Of a stretch of 32,911 nt of DNA, positions 7,715-16,427 are shown piece by piece (position 1 is the stretch's first letter; the number at the start of each line of letters is the position of its first letter). The position numbers and the translations under genes were made by a program. Below the pieces are notes generated by a model that did not search any database, had not been told where the DNA came from, and saw nothing but the letters and a program-made list of their open reading frames with translations. The DNA is from Acidobacteriota bacterium (GTDB taxonomy: Bacteria; Acidobacteriota; Thermoanaerobaculia; Multivoradales; JAHEKO01). Location of the stretch: NCBI GenBank assembly GCA_029263375.1, contig JAJCXP010000073.1, forward strand, positions 1-32,911, written 5' to 3'.

Positions 7715-8508
7715 CCACCGAAGCGGTACGCGTCGAAGGGGTCTCCAAGGTCTTCGATCCTGACATCCAGGCGCTCACCGATGTCAGCCTGACCGTCGAG
7801 CAGGGCGAGTTCCTGGTCGTGATCGGCCTCTCGGGGTCGGGCAAGTCGACGCTGCTGCGCTGCATCAACCGGCTGATCGATCCCACCGCCGGCCGCATCT
7901 GGCTGTTCGGCGAGGAGATCACCGCCGCCGAGGGCGCCAGGCTGCGCGCGCTGCGCACCCAGATCGGCATGATCTTCCAACAGTTCAATCTGGTGCGGCG
8001 CCACACGGTGATGAGCAACGTTCTGTCGGGCGGACTCGGCCGGGCCTCGCTGTTCGGCTCGCTCCTGATGCGCTACCCGGAAGAGGAGCGTCGTCGCGCG
8101 GTCGCGGCGCTCGAGCGGGTCGGCCTCGGCGGTCGTGGCGGCAGCCGCGCGGACCGGCTCTCGGGCGGCCAGCAGCAGCGGGTGGCGGTGGCCCGCGCGC
8201 TGATGCAGCAGCCCAAGCTGATCCTTGCCGACGAGCCGGTGGCTTCGCTCGACCCGGCGTTGCGCCACTCGGTGATGCGCCACATCGAGTCGCTCAACCG
8301 CGACGAGGGGATGACGGTCGTCTGTACCCTCCATGACGTCGATCTGGTCCAGCGCTACGCCACCCGCCTGGTCGCCCTGCGCGACGGCAAGCTGGTCTAC
8401 GAAGGGGGGCCGAGCGACTTCGACGCCGACACCTTCCGTGACATCTACGGTGCCGACGCCGAGCCGGCCACCGACATGCTGCTGGGCACCGAGGGGGCTA
8501 CCCCATGA
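7711..8508 (+). CDS. phnC: PhnC-like ABC transporter ATP-binding protein
   Basis: A 265-residue ABC ATPase of the phosphonate importer type. It has Walker A GLSGSGKST (39-47), Q-loop Gln90 (MIFQQFNL), signature LSGGQ (150-154), Walker B LILADE (170-175) followed by the D-loop SLDP, and H-loop His208. The LR-x-I-GMIFQ and VxxNVL-G layout matches PhnC. It starts with GTG at 7711, overlapping the TGA of the binding-protein gene (GTGA) and preceded by an AAGGGGG ribosome site. Its own TGA overlaps the ATG of the permease gene. Together with its neighbours it should energise import across the inner membrane. The substrate could be phosphonate, phosphite or phosphate. Confidence 0.93.
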   Translation: MTTEAVRVEGVSKVFDPDIQALTDVSLTVEQGEFLVVIGLSGSGKSTLLRCINRLIDPTAGRIWLFGEEITAAEGARLRALRTQIGMIFQQFNLVRRHTVMSNVLSGGLGRASLFGSLLMRYPEEERRRAVAALERVGLGGRGGSRADRLSGGQQQRVAVARALMQQPKLILADEPVASLDPALRHSVMRHIESLNRDEGMTVVCTLHDVDLVQRYATRLVALRDGKLVYEGGPSDFDADTFRDIYGADAEPATDMLLGTEGATP

Positions 8509-9593
8509 GGCGGCTCAAGGGGCTGGTGGTGGACTGGGTGCTGCTCACCCTGTTCCTGCTGATGGTCGAGTTCCTGGCGCTGTCGTTCTCAGGCAGCCGC
8601 GGGCCGACCGGTCTCCTGGTCACACCCGAGGAGACCCTCGACCTGCTGCACTACGGCTGGTGCGCGGCCCTGGGACTGCTGGTGGCGATCGCCTGGCAGT
8701 CGTTGCGCGGCGTCCGCCGCGAGAGTCCGGGTCACGCCCTGATCTTCGGCGAGGAGACCGACGAAGCGATCCCGTGGACCCACACTCTGCGCGGCTGGTT
8801 CACGGCGTTGCTGATCGAGCTCACCTTCCTGACCGGTTGGCTGATCACCGAGGTGCAGCTGTTCGACTTCCTGACCCAGTTCAACAAGGCCACCGACATC
8901 GTCCGCGGTCTGGTTGCCGAGAACGTGTTCGCCCTCTTCCTGCGCAACGCCGGGGAAGTGCCGGCGCAGTCGGCGGACGTCCTGCACCAGGGGCTGGTGC
9001 TACTGGTGCAGACGATCTTCCTGGCGTTCATGGCCACCGCCTTCGCGATCCCGGTGGCGTTCGCGATGTCGTTCTTCGCCGCCCGGAACCTGACCCGAAC
9101 CACCTCGCTGTCACGCTGGATGTACACGTTGGTGCGCGCGGTGATGAACATCACGCGTTCGGTCGAGCCGCTGGTCTGGGCGTTGATCTTCATCTCGTGG
9201 GTCGGGATCGGGCCGTTCGCCGGCGTCCTGGCGCTCTGGGTGCACTCGGTCGCGGCTCTGGTCAAGCTCTACTCGGAGCAGATCGAGAGCATCGACCACG
9301 GGCCGGTCGAGGCGATCACCGCCACCGGCGCGTCGACGCTCCAGGTCTTGCGCTACGGCGTGGTCCCCCAGGTCATCCCGCCGTTCCTTTCGTTCACGAT
9401 CTACCGCTGGGACATCAACGTGCGCATGTCGACGATCATCGGCTTCGTCGGCGGTGGCGGCATCGGCTACATCTTGAAGCCGCGCGTCGACCTCGGCCAG
9501 TGGGGCGAGGTCGGTACCCTGGTGATCCTGATCGCGCTGACCGTGTGGGCGATGGACATCATCTCGGCCAAGATCCGCGAACGGATCGTCTGA
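8505..9593 (+). CDS. phnE: PhnE-like ABC transporter permease with extended N-terminus
   Basis: A 362-residue inner-membrane permease, against about 260-280 residues for usual PhnE proteins. The C-terminal ~200 residues form the transport domain, with hydrophobic segments from about 163 onward and the EAA coupling loop, EAITATGASTLQVLRYGVVP (269-288), which docks on the ATPase. The first ~150 residues add about three hydrophobic segments (11-30, 50-66 and 97-117) joined by a charged loop. Lone PhnE proteins have a shorter N-terminus, so this may be a family-specific extension. The ATG overlaps the phnC stop (ATGA). Only 36 nt separate its TGA from the convergent gene, and no phosphonate lyase or hydrolase genes follow. 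Confidence 0.88.
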   Translation: MRRLKGLVVDWVLLTLFLLMVEFLALSFSGSRGPTGLLVTPEETLDLLHYGWCAALGLLVAIAWQSLRGVRRESPGHALIFGEETDEAIPWTHTLRGWFTALLIELTFLTGWLITEVQLFDFLTQFNKATDIVRGLVAENVFALFLRNAGEVPAQSADVLHQGLVLLVQTIFLAFMATAFAIPVAFAMSFFAARNLTRTTSLSRWMYTLVRAVMNITRSVEPLVWALIFISWVGIGPFAGVLALWVHSVAALVKLYSEQIESIDHGPVEAITATGASTLQVLRYGVVPQVIPPFLSFTIYRWDINVRMSTIIGFVGGGGIGYILKPRVDLGQWGEVGTLVILIALTVWAMDIISAKIRERIV

Positions 9594-9629
9594 GCCGGAC
9601 GTTGGACCCGCTCCGAAGAGCCGCACCGA

Positions 9630-11441
9630 TCAGTAGAACAGGTCCAGCGACGCCTTCGGCGGCTCCAGATGGAACGTGTCGCCGATGGCGGGCGGCGTGA
9701 ACTCGCGCCACTTCCCGTCGACCCAGTGCAGCCAGCGCCGCCCGGGATCCTCGAGCTCGCTGTCGAACTCGTAGTGGACTAGGTTCGGGTCGCCGGCCGC
9801 GTTGATGCCGACGATGGTGGCCGTCAACCCGTTCAGCACCACCTCGTCGCCGACCTGGAGCCCCGACTCGGAGTCGCGAAACAGCCTGCCGAGCGGGCCG
9901 GCGTAGAGCCCGCGATCGATCCCGAAACGGAGCGACCGCCGGCCGGTTCGAGTCACGGAGATCGCCGTCGGGCCGGTCGATAGCGCCCGGATCCGTTGGG
10001 GCGCCGGCAGCTCCGCGAGCGCCAGATGGGTCGGGATGTGGGTCACGTAGAGCAGGTAGTCGGGAGCATTGACCAGCACCAGCTCCTGATCGGCGAACGC
10101 CGCGTCCGCCGGCAGGCTGGCGGCGGCGCGCTCGGTCGGAGCTCCGGTCTGCCGGACCGAGAGCGCTCCGAGCGGCATGCCCACGAGCGACAACGGCAGG
10201 TGGGTGATCGCCAGGACCACCGCCGAGATGCGAGCGCCGCGACGCCAGCTCTTCGACTCGGGGAGCCAGTGCGCTCGGGTCCGGATGCCGACCAGGAGCT
10301 CGGCGACGAGCGGCATCGCGCCGAGCCCGGCGAAGAACAGCAGCCGGTTCGACGGGAAGACCGCCGAGATCGGCAGCAGCGAGAGCAACATGCCCACCAG
10401 CCAGAAGCGGCTGTCCGGTCGCCGACGCAGGAGCGGCCAGAGCAGCGCCGCGAGCACCGCTATCGCGACCAGCGCGAGCCACCAGAGGGCTGCCTGGCGC
10501 TCGGGCGGCAGCAGGGTGGCCAGGTCGGCGGGCAGCGGCCACCATTGGCCCATCAGGTTGACTGGAGCGCGCTCGAGGACCGCGAGCGCGTAGGCGATCG
10601 GCTGGCCGAGCGGATCGAGATACATCCCCGATCCGCGGGCGCCGTAGTCGCCCAGCTTGTAGAGCGCCGCCCAGCCTGCAAGCACGGCGCTCGCCGGGGC
10701 CAGAGATCCGACGCGCCGGATCCAAGTGCCGTTCTCGCGGCAGACTGCGTACGCAAACAGGTAGCCGGCGGTGGCCAGCGCCATCTCGCCGCCGGCGAGC
10801 GCCGCGGCGAGGCAGACAGGCGCGAGGACCGCCGCCGCGCGGCTCCCTCGGCGCCTCCAGGCGTCGTGCGCGATCAGACAGAGGACTCCGAACAGGCCGG
10901 CGATCAGCGCGTTTCTATTCGCGATCCAGGATGCGGGCCCGGCGTGGGCGTCGTCGATCGCGTAGAGCAGGGCGGCGAAGCCGGCCAGCCACCCGGGTGC
11001 CATCAACCTCCGGTAGAGGATTGTGGTCGCGGCGATCAGCGCGCAGAACCAGAGCAGGCTGTGCAGATGCATGAGCGGCGCCGAGTCCGGCCAGAGCCGG
11101 TAGTCGACCTGCATGGTCAGGACCGCGAGCGGCCGGAAGAGCGACAGCCGGAAGCCGTCGCTGACCCACCAGGGAAAGACCCCCATTTCGACGAACGACT
11201 CGTGTAGGGCCGGGTCGGCCGGCGGCCCCGAGAACACCTGCCAGCTCGTCATCTGCTCCGGAATCGGGATCGGAAGCGTCCCGGTCAGGATGCCGCGGTG
11301 ATAGAGGTCGTCGAGCTGCCAGCCGGTGCCGAGGGCCGGCAGCAGCAGGAGGAAGCCGAGCAGGGCGAGGTGGAGCGGCAGCCATGGCGAGACGAGCCAC
11401 GATTGGAGGCGGCGTTTCATGTCTATGGGTTGGTGGCGCAT
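9630..11441 (-). CDS. Polytopic membrane protein, GT-C glycosyltransferase-like
   Basis: A 603-residue protein with about ten membrane spans in the first ~400 residues and a soluble, probably periplasmic, C-terminal domain of ~180 residues. Right after the first span comes QLDDLYHRG, an acidic Asp-Asp pair in the first outer loop, as in GT-C lipid-dependent glycosyltransferases. Two further blocks, FRPLAVLTMQVDYRLW and WIANRNALIAGLFG, resemble segments conserved in TMTC-like O-mannosyltransferase relatives. No TPR repeats follow; the tail instead looks beta-rich and unassignable. It would transfer sugars from lipid carriers at the outer face, but donor and acceptor are unknown. ATGs at 11441 and 11420 are both possible starts and neither has a good ribosome site. 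Confidence 0.6.
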   Translation of the reverse strand: MRHQPIDMKRRLQSWLVSPWLPLHLALLGFLLLLPALGTGWQLDDLYHRGILTGTLPIPIPEQMTSWQVFSGPPADPALHESFVEMGVFPWWVSDGFRLSLFRPLAVLTMQVDYRLWPDSAPLMHLHSLLWFCALIAATTILYRRLMAPGWLAGFAALLYAIDDAHAGPASWIANRNALIAGLFGVLCLIAHDAWRRRGSRAAAVLAPVCLAAALAGGEMALATAGYLFAYAVCRENGTWIRRVGSLAPASAVLAGWAALYKLGDYGARGSGMYLDPLGQPIAYALAVLERAPVNLMGQWWPLPADLATLLPPERQAALWWLALVAIAVLAALLWPLLRRRPDSRFWLVGMLLSLLPISAVFPSNRLLFFAGLGAMPLVAELLVGIRTRAHWLPESKSWRRGARISAVVLAITHLPLSLVGMPLGALSVRQTGAPTERAAASLPADAAFADQELVLVNAPDYLLYVTHIPTHLALAELPAPQRIRALSTGPTAISVTRTGRRSLRFGIDRGLYAGPLGRLFRDSESGLQVGDEVVLNGLTATIVGINAAGDPNLVHYEFDSELEDPGRRWLHWVDGKWREFTPPAIGDTFHLEPPKASLDLFY

Positions 11442-11636
11442 TTCGCGCCGATCAACCGCAGGCGGGAGCGCGAAGAGTGGGATGGGTGCAGGTCCCGCGG
11501 TTGTTACGGATTCCCTGCGCTCTTGGTTCTGCCCCTGGCATGCTCCGAGCGACCCTGGCCCCCCGACCTGCTCCCGGAGCGGGCTTCGACAGTCGGAACC
11601 CGGAGCCCAGGCTGCCGTAGTATGGACTCAGGACCG

Positions 11637-13550
11637 ATGACTGAAGACACTTCGCGTCACCCAGCCCCGCGCCCCTCCCGACCCCTGCCCGCTCGGCGGC
11701 GAGGCCTGGGGCGACGCCTCGCCGACGTCCTGCGCAGCCTGTTTCGCATCGTCGAGCTCACCGCGCGGCTGATCGTCAGCTTCGTGATCGTCGGACTCGT
11801 GATCCTGCTGCTGGTGATGACCTGGGGCGGCAGCGAGCCCGAAGTGAAGCCCTCGACCGCATTGGTGCTGGCCCCGCACGGTGTGTTGGTCGAGCAGCTC
11901 GCCGGCCGCCCTGCCGAGCGCCTGTTGCTCGATCTCCTGGGCCAGCCCCCGGACCCCGAAACCCTGGTGCGGCCGCTGATCGACGCGATCGAGCGCGCAA
12001 CCGGGGACGAGCGGGTGAAGGTCCTGGTGTTGGACCTCGACCGGCTGGCCGGCGGCGGACTGAGCAAGCTGCAGGACCTCAGCGCCGCGATCCGCAAATT
12101 CAAGGAGAGCGGCAAGCCGGTGGTGGCGTTCTCGGACTTCTACTTCCAGTCGCAATACCACCTGGCATCGCAGGCGGACGAGGTGTTCGTCAACCCGATG
12201 GGGATGGTTGTGCTGCAGGGCTACGGCAGCTACCGGAGCTACTACAAGGAAGCGATCGACAAGATCGAGGCCAAGTGGAACGTGTTCAGGGTCGGCGAGT
12301 ACAAGTCGGCGGTCGAGCCCTATCTGCGCAACGACATGTCACCCGAGGCGCGGAGCGCGCGGCTCGAGTGGCTGAGTGATCTGTGGGAGAGCTACCGTAC
12401 GGACGTCGCCGCCGGCCGCGGTCTCGGCCCGAGCGCGCTCGAGGCCTACGTCGAGGACTTCCATCTGAAGCTCGAGGCGAACGGCGGCGACTCGGCCGGA
12501 CTGGCGCTCTCGGAAGGGCTGGTCGATCACGTCGCGCCCCGCGACCAGGTGCGCGACCGGTTGATCGAGCTGGCCGGAGAGGACGAAGAGAGCGGTTCGT
12601 TCAACCGCGTCGATCACTATGCGTATCTCGCCGCGACCGAGGCGCCCGAGCGCGAGGGCGAGGGCGTGATCGCGGTGGTGATCGCCAAGGGATCGATTCT
12701 CGACGGCCGCCAGTCGCCGGGCACGATCGGTGGCGACTCGACCGCGGCGCTGATTCGCGAGGCGCGGGAGGATGACGAGGTCAAGGCGGTCGTGTTGCGC
12801 GTCGACAGCCCGGGAGGCAGCGCCTTCGCCTCCGAGATCATCGGGCGCGAGATCGAGCTGACTCGCGAGGCTGGCAAGCCGGTGATCGCTTCGATGGGCA
12901 GCGTGGCGGCGTCGGGCGGCTACTGGATCTCGATGTCCGCGGACGAGATCTGGGCGCACGAGACGACCATCACCGGCTCGATCGGCATCTTCGCGGTGAT
13001 TCCGACCTTCGAGCAGAGCCTTCTCAAGCTCGGCATCCACAACGACGGCGTCGCCACCCACCCGCTGGCCGGCATCTCGGGCGTCGACCGCGACCTGCCC
13101 GAGGAGGCCCTGCGAGCCGTCCAGGCGACGATCGAGCAGGGGTACCGGAGGTTCATCACCAAGGCCGCGGCGGGTCGCGGCATGACGGTGGAGGAGGTCG
13201 ATCGGGTGGCGCGCGGGCGCGTCTGGAGCGGCAAGGACGCCCTGGAGATCGGCCTCGTCGATCGGATCGGCGGCCTCGAGGACGCGCTGGCCGCCGCCGC
13301 CGAGCGGGCGGAGCTCGGAAACGACTACCAGATCCGCTACATCGAGGAGCCGCCTTCACGCCGCGATCAGCTGCTGTCGTTCCTGCTCCTCAAGGCGCGT
13401 CCGTGGCTGGGCGGGCTCGAAGTCGGGCATCGGCCACCGGACCTCCTGAGCCATCCGCTGGTACGCGGCATGGCGGATGACCTGGCGCTGCTGGCGGATC
13501 CCGAGCGGCCCTACCAGGCGCTGGCCTACTGCTTCTGTGGCTACGAGTAG
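11637..13550 (+). CDS. sppA: Signal peptide peptidase SppA, long (67K) type
   Basis: A 637-residue membrane serine protease of family S49. One membrane span (about 43-62) is followed by two tandem S49 domains. The N-terminal domain supplies the general base Lys223 in GEYKSAVEPY, and the C-terminal domain supplies the nucleophile Ser426 in SVAASGGYW. These match Lys209 and Ser409 of E. coli SppA, so both catalytic residues are intact. Also visible are VVLRVDSPGGS (385-395) and the TGSIGIF segment after the nucleophile. SppA degrades leftover signal peptides in the membrane. The ATG at 11637 has AGGA (11630-11633) in front; an ATG at 11622 would add five residues. It is transcribed divergently from the GT-C-like gene. 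Confidence 0.93.
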   Translation: MTEDTSRHPAPRPSRPLPARRRGLGRRLADVLRSLFRIVELTARLIVSFVIVGLVILLLVMTWGGSEPEVKPSTALVLAPHGVLVEQLAGRPAERLLLDLLGQPPDPETLVRPLIDAIERATGDERVKVLVLDLDRLAGGGLSKLQDLSAAIRKFKESGKPVVAFSDFYFQSQYHLASQADEVFVNPMGMVVLQGYGSYRSYYKEAIDKIEAKWNVFRVGEYKSAVEPYLRNDMSPEARSARLEWLSDLWESYRTDVAAGRGLGPSALEAYVEDFHLKLEANGGDSAGLALSEGLVDHVAPRDQVRDRLIELAGEDEESGSFNRVDHYAYLAATEAPEREGEGVIAVVIAKGSILDGRQSPGTIGGDSTAALIREAREDDEVKAVVLRVDSPGGSAFASEIIGREIELTREAGKPVIASMGSVAASGGYWISMSADEIWAHETTITGSIGIFAVIPTFEQSLLKLGIHNDGVATHPLAGISGVDRDLPEEALRAVQATIEQGYRRFITKAAAGRGMTVEEVDRVARGRVWSGKDALEIGLVDRIGGLEDALAAAAERAELGNDYQIRYIEEPPSRRDQLLSFLLLKARPWLGGLEVGHRPPDLLSHPLVRGMADDLALLADPERPYQALAYCFCGYE

Positions 13551-13623
13551 CCCGGCGTTCCCACCAGCGGCTTGCGACCGCCGATTCCGAAGAGGTCGTT
13601 AGTCCGCCCGATCGCGGGCCCCG

Positions 13624-14370
13624 TCAGCCCAGCACCGTCTTCAGGTGCTCGATCGGTCCGATCAGCTCGCCTGGCGGGAACTCGACATCGTCCTTGCTGC
13701 CGCCGGCGTGCTCGCCGCTGCGGTCGATGTAGTCGACCTCGGTCTTGGTCAGCTCCCACCTGACCGAGCGCGGGTTGTCGACGCGCAGTGCTCGGAAGTC
13801 GGCTAGCGCCTGCTGCTCCTCGGCGTTCAGGGCGCGTGGCTCGAGTTGTTGGAGAGCGCCTTTGCGAAACGCCTGCCGCTCGTAGAGCGCGTACGCTCCG
13901 GCGATGGTCTCGGCGCGCAGCGGCTCGGACGGCCGGCCGTCGGCGGTGTTGCGGTGGCGGATCTCCCAGAAGTTCCTGGCGCGCCGGACGGCCAGGTGGA
14001 CCTCGGAATCCTGCATCAGCTTCGAGACCGCGTGCTGATCGTCGAGGCTGAACAGATCGGCGGGTGGTTCTTCCTCGACCGGCGCCTCCGGCTCAGCGGG
14101 GTGGTCCGAATCCTCGACGTCGTCGGGCGGTTCGGGGCTGTCAGGCTCTCCGGACTCCGGCTCCTCAGGAGCGGCCGCGGTGACCGCCTCGCGCAGCCGG
14201 ACAAGATCCGCCCGGAGATCGTCGAGGCCCGTCAGTACAGCTTTGCGCTTCGGCCTCAGGTCGACGACTTCGCCGTCCTCCTGCTTGATCGTCCCGAGGG
14301 TCTCCTGGGCGGCGTCGAGCTTGCGGACGGCGTCGTCGAGCAGATCCAGGGCAAGGTCTCTATCGAACAC
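13624..14370 (-). CDS. Hypothetical protein with acidic linker
   Basis: A 248-residue protein that I do not recognise. It starts at GTG 14370 with a good GAGGTG ribosome site (14375-14380), which supports it as a real gene. The first ~65 residues are predicted helical and charged (repeated Leu-Asp and Leu-Arg spacing, possible coiled coil). Residues ~66-105 form a Pro/Glu/Asp-rich disordered linker. The rest (about 106-248) is a mixed domain with LMQDSEVHLAVRRARNFWEI and a Tyr-rich stretch AYALYERQAF. There is no signal peptide or membrane span, so it should be cytoplasmic. It lies 80 nt downstream of the VWA gene on the same strand and convergent to sppA. Neither neighbour suggests a job. 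Confidence 0.7.
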   Translation of the reverse strand: MFDRDLALDLLDDAVRKLDAAQETLGTIKQEDGEVVDLRPKRKAVLTGLDDLRADLVRLREAVTAAAPEEPESGEPDSPEPPDDVEDSDHPAEPEAPVEEEPPADLFSLDDQHAVSKLMQDSEVHLAVRRARNFWEIRHRNTADGRPSEPLRAETIAGAYALYERQAFRKGALQQLEPRALNAEEQQALADFRALRVDNPRSVRWELTKTEVDYIDRSGEHAGGSKDDVEFPPGELIGPIEHLKTVLG

Positions 14371-14450
14371 CGTTCACCTCATTGACTCAAGCCTGATCGG
14401 ATCCAACCTGAGCGACGGTATCAAAGGCGGCTTCGGAGCGACGGGGAGCG

Positions 14451-16334
14451 CTACTGGAACTTGCCCGCCACCGCCGCACGAACGGTCAGGCCCTTCCTCT
14501 TGGACTTGACTTTGATCGAGCGCAGCTCGTCGGTCGAGAGCTGGCGCTCGGTGGTGAAGGTGAGCAGGTACTGCTTGCGTAGCTCGTCGTTGATCTGGGC
14601 GTAGGCCGTTCCCAGCTGCTCGACCTCGCGGATGTAGAAGATCCGGCCGCCGGTCGCTTCGGTGATCCCTTCGAGGTCGGTCTTGCGCACGTTCCGACTC
14701 TGGTTGTAGACGCTGGTGAGGCTGATGATGTAGACCGGCACGCCGAGGTCCTGGCCGTACTCGATACAGCGTTTTTGATTGAACTCGCTCCGGTAGTCGT
14801 CGCCATCGGTGAGCAGCACCAGCGCCTTGCGGCCCTCACTCTCTTCGAGCTGCAGGAGCGCGAAGATGATCGCGTCGTAGAGCGCGGTGAAGCCGTCGGC
14901 CTCGAGGCGCCCGAAGGCGCGCAGCAGCTTCGCCACGTCGTCGGTGGTGCCGTGGGCGAGCCGCGGCTTGGTGTCGAAGTCGACCAGGAACGCGCGGTCC
15001 TCCTCCTCGATCGTCTGGAGCAGGAACTGCGCTCCGGCCTGCTTGGTCTCGAGCATCAGCGGATACATGCTCTCGGAGGTGTCGATCACCACGCCGAGCA
15101 CGAGTGGTCTCTCCTCGGCCAGCCCGAAGGTCTCGATCGGTCGCGGCTTGCCCTGGAGCACGACCTCGAAGTCGTCCTGTCCGAGGCCCTCGACCGGCGC
15201 CCCGTTGCTGTCGGTCGCGACCACGTAGATCTCGACCAGGTTGACGTCGATGCGCTCGGACGGACCGGGAGCCGAGAGCAGCCAGGCATCCTCGTTGGCG
15301 GTGCCGTCGGTCAGGTGGGCCACCACGCGAATGAAATCGGAGGTCTGGGGGTCGGCGCTGGTCAGGGTGGCCTCGAATGGAGGCTTCTCGATCGTCGCGC
15401 CGAGCTCGTCGTTCCAGAAGAACTCGACCCGATCGAGCTCGGTCGCGGGTGGGATCGAGACCACCGCCCGTACTCCGACCGAACCGGATTCCGGCTGACC
15501 GTCCAGGCCCGCGATCTCGACGCGGAACGGGTTCGAGGCGTCGTTGACCACGATCGAGTGCCGGCCGATCTCACGGCCGCTCGCCGAGTAGGCGATCGCT
15601 TCGATCTGGTGGGCCTGCGGAGTGGGGCCGAGGTCGATCGTGGCGGTGAACGGCGCACGTTCGTCGGATTCGACCTGCGCCTCGTCGAGCAGGAAGTCGA
15701 CTCGTTCGATCCCCTCGACCGAGGTCAGGGTCTGGAAGCGAGTGCGACCCGTGGCCGGCCGCTCGCGCGGTGGCAGCACGCGGATCACGCTGCTGGTGAC
15801 CGGCGCCGACCTGGTGGTCGTGACGCTGGTGGGCTCCGGAGCCAGGCGCGTGGTGTGCGATGCCAGGCCGGAGAACGGCCGCGGCAGCGGTTCGTCGCCG
15901 AACTCGACCAGCGCCGCTCCCCAGAGCCCCGATCCCTTCAGCGAGACCGTCACCGCCATCTCCAGGAAGTCCTCCGGCAGCTCGATCTCCCGTTGATAGA
16001 GCCACGCCGAGGCGTCGGCCAGGCTCTGGGTCGGCACCTCTTCGGTCAGGACGACAGGCTGCTCGTCGATGCGCGCCAGGACCAGGGTCACCTGGAACCC
16101 GGCATTGGGCGCCGCGCGCAGCTCGCGCGTCACCGGCACCAACACCTCGACCAGACCGCGCGCTCCGGCGGCGGTCGACCCCACCCGCAGCCCGCCGAGC
16201 AGGCGCAGACTGCCGGTATCGGCGCCCGGGTCCTCGAGCACACGGAGTGCCCGCTTGGAGCCATCCTGCGCCGAAAGGGGGCTGAGAGTCGCCAGCAGCG
16301 CGAGGGCGGCCGCACAAAGAAGCCTCGATCGCAT
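14451..16334 (-). CDS. Secreted von Willebrand factor type A domain protein (acidobacterial VWA type)
   Basis: A 627-residue secreted protein. The signal peptide is residues 1-22 (CAAALALLATLSPLSA). After a ~150-residue N-terminal domain, two Ig-like segments follow at about 200-265 and 270-330, each with a DRVEFFW- or ERVDFLL-type strand. A short segment (365-403) has VNLVEIYVVATDSNG and DDFEVVLQGKPRPIETF, a recurrent lead-in of acidobacterial VWA proteins. The VWA domain (about 410-590) has a complete metal site: DTSES (418-422), Thr483 and Asp510 in LTDGDD. It probably binds partners in a divalent-cation-dependent way at the cell surface. An upstream in-frame ATG at 16382 would lengthen the n-region by 16 residues; neither start has a clear ribosome site. 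Confidence 0.85.
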   Translation of the reverse strand: MRSRLLCAAALALLATLSPLSAQDGSKRALRVLEDPGADTGSLRLLGGLRVGSTAAGARGLVEVLVPVTRELRAAPNAGFQVTLVLARIDEQPVVLTEEVPTQSLADASAWLYQREIELPEDFLEMAVTVSLKGSGLWGAALVEFGDEPLPRPFSGLASHTTRLAPEPTSVTTTRSAPVTSSVIRVLPPRERPATGRTRFQTLTSVEGIERVDFLLDEAQVESDERAPFTATIDLGPTPQAHQIEAIAYSASGREIGRHSIVVNDASNPFRVEIAGLDGQPESGSVGVRAVVSIPPATELDRVEFFWNDELGATIEKPPFEATLTSADPQTSDFIRVVAHLTDGTANEDAWLLSAPGPSERIDVNLVEIYVVATDSNGAPVEGLGQDDFEVVLQGKPRPIETFGLAEERPLVLGVVIDTSESMYPLMLETKQAGAQFLLQTIEEEDRAFLVDFDTKPRLAHGTTDDVAKLLRAFGRLEADGFTALYDAIIFALLQLEESEGRKALVLLTDGDDYRSEFNQKRCIEYGQDLGVPVYIISLTSVYNQSRNVRKTDLEGITEATGGRIFYIREVEQLGTAYAQINDELRKQYLLTFTTERQLSTDELRSIKVKSKRKGLTVRAAVAGKFQ

Positions 16335-16427
16335 CGGGCGGAGGGTAACATCGGCGCGTGATTGACTCGACGAATTGCTCATGGCTCTCGAATCGATGCA
16401 AGCTGAGTTCCAGGACGGCTCGTAGTC

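Noticed and set aside
11595-11623. GGAACC followed 17 nt later by TAGTAT ahead of sppA, resembling an ECF or sigma-70 promoter
   Set aside because: The predicted start would fall only a few nt before the ATG, and no second copy lies upstream of the ECF sigma gene itself.
13606-13619. GCCCG-ATCG-CGGGC hairpin between the convergent sppA and the hypothetical gene
   Set aside because: The stem is only 5 bp and no T-run follows on either strand, so it is not a credible intrinsic terminator.
14775-16361. Plus-strand open frame of 528 codons opposite the VWA gene
   Set aside because: The VWA frame has a signal peptide and complete metal site; the opposite frame reads as Arg/Gly/Leu-rich shadow without a domain.
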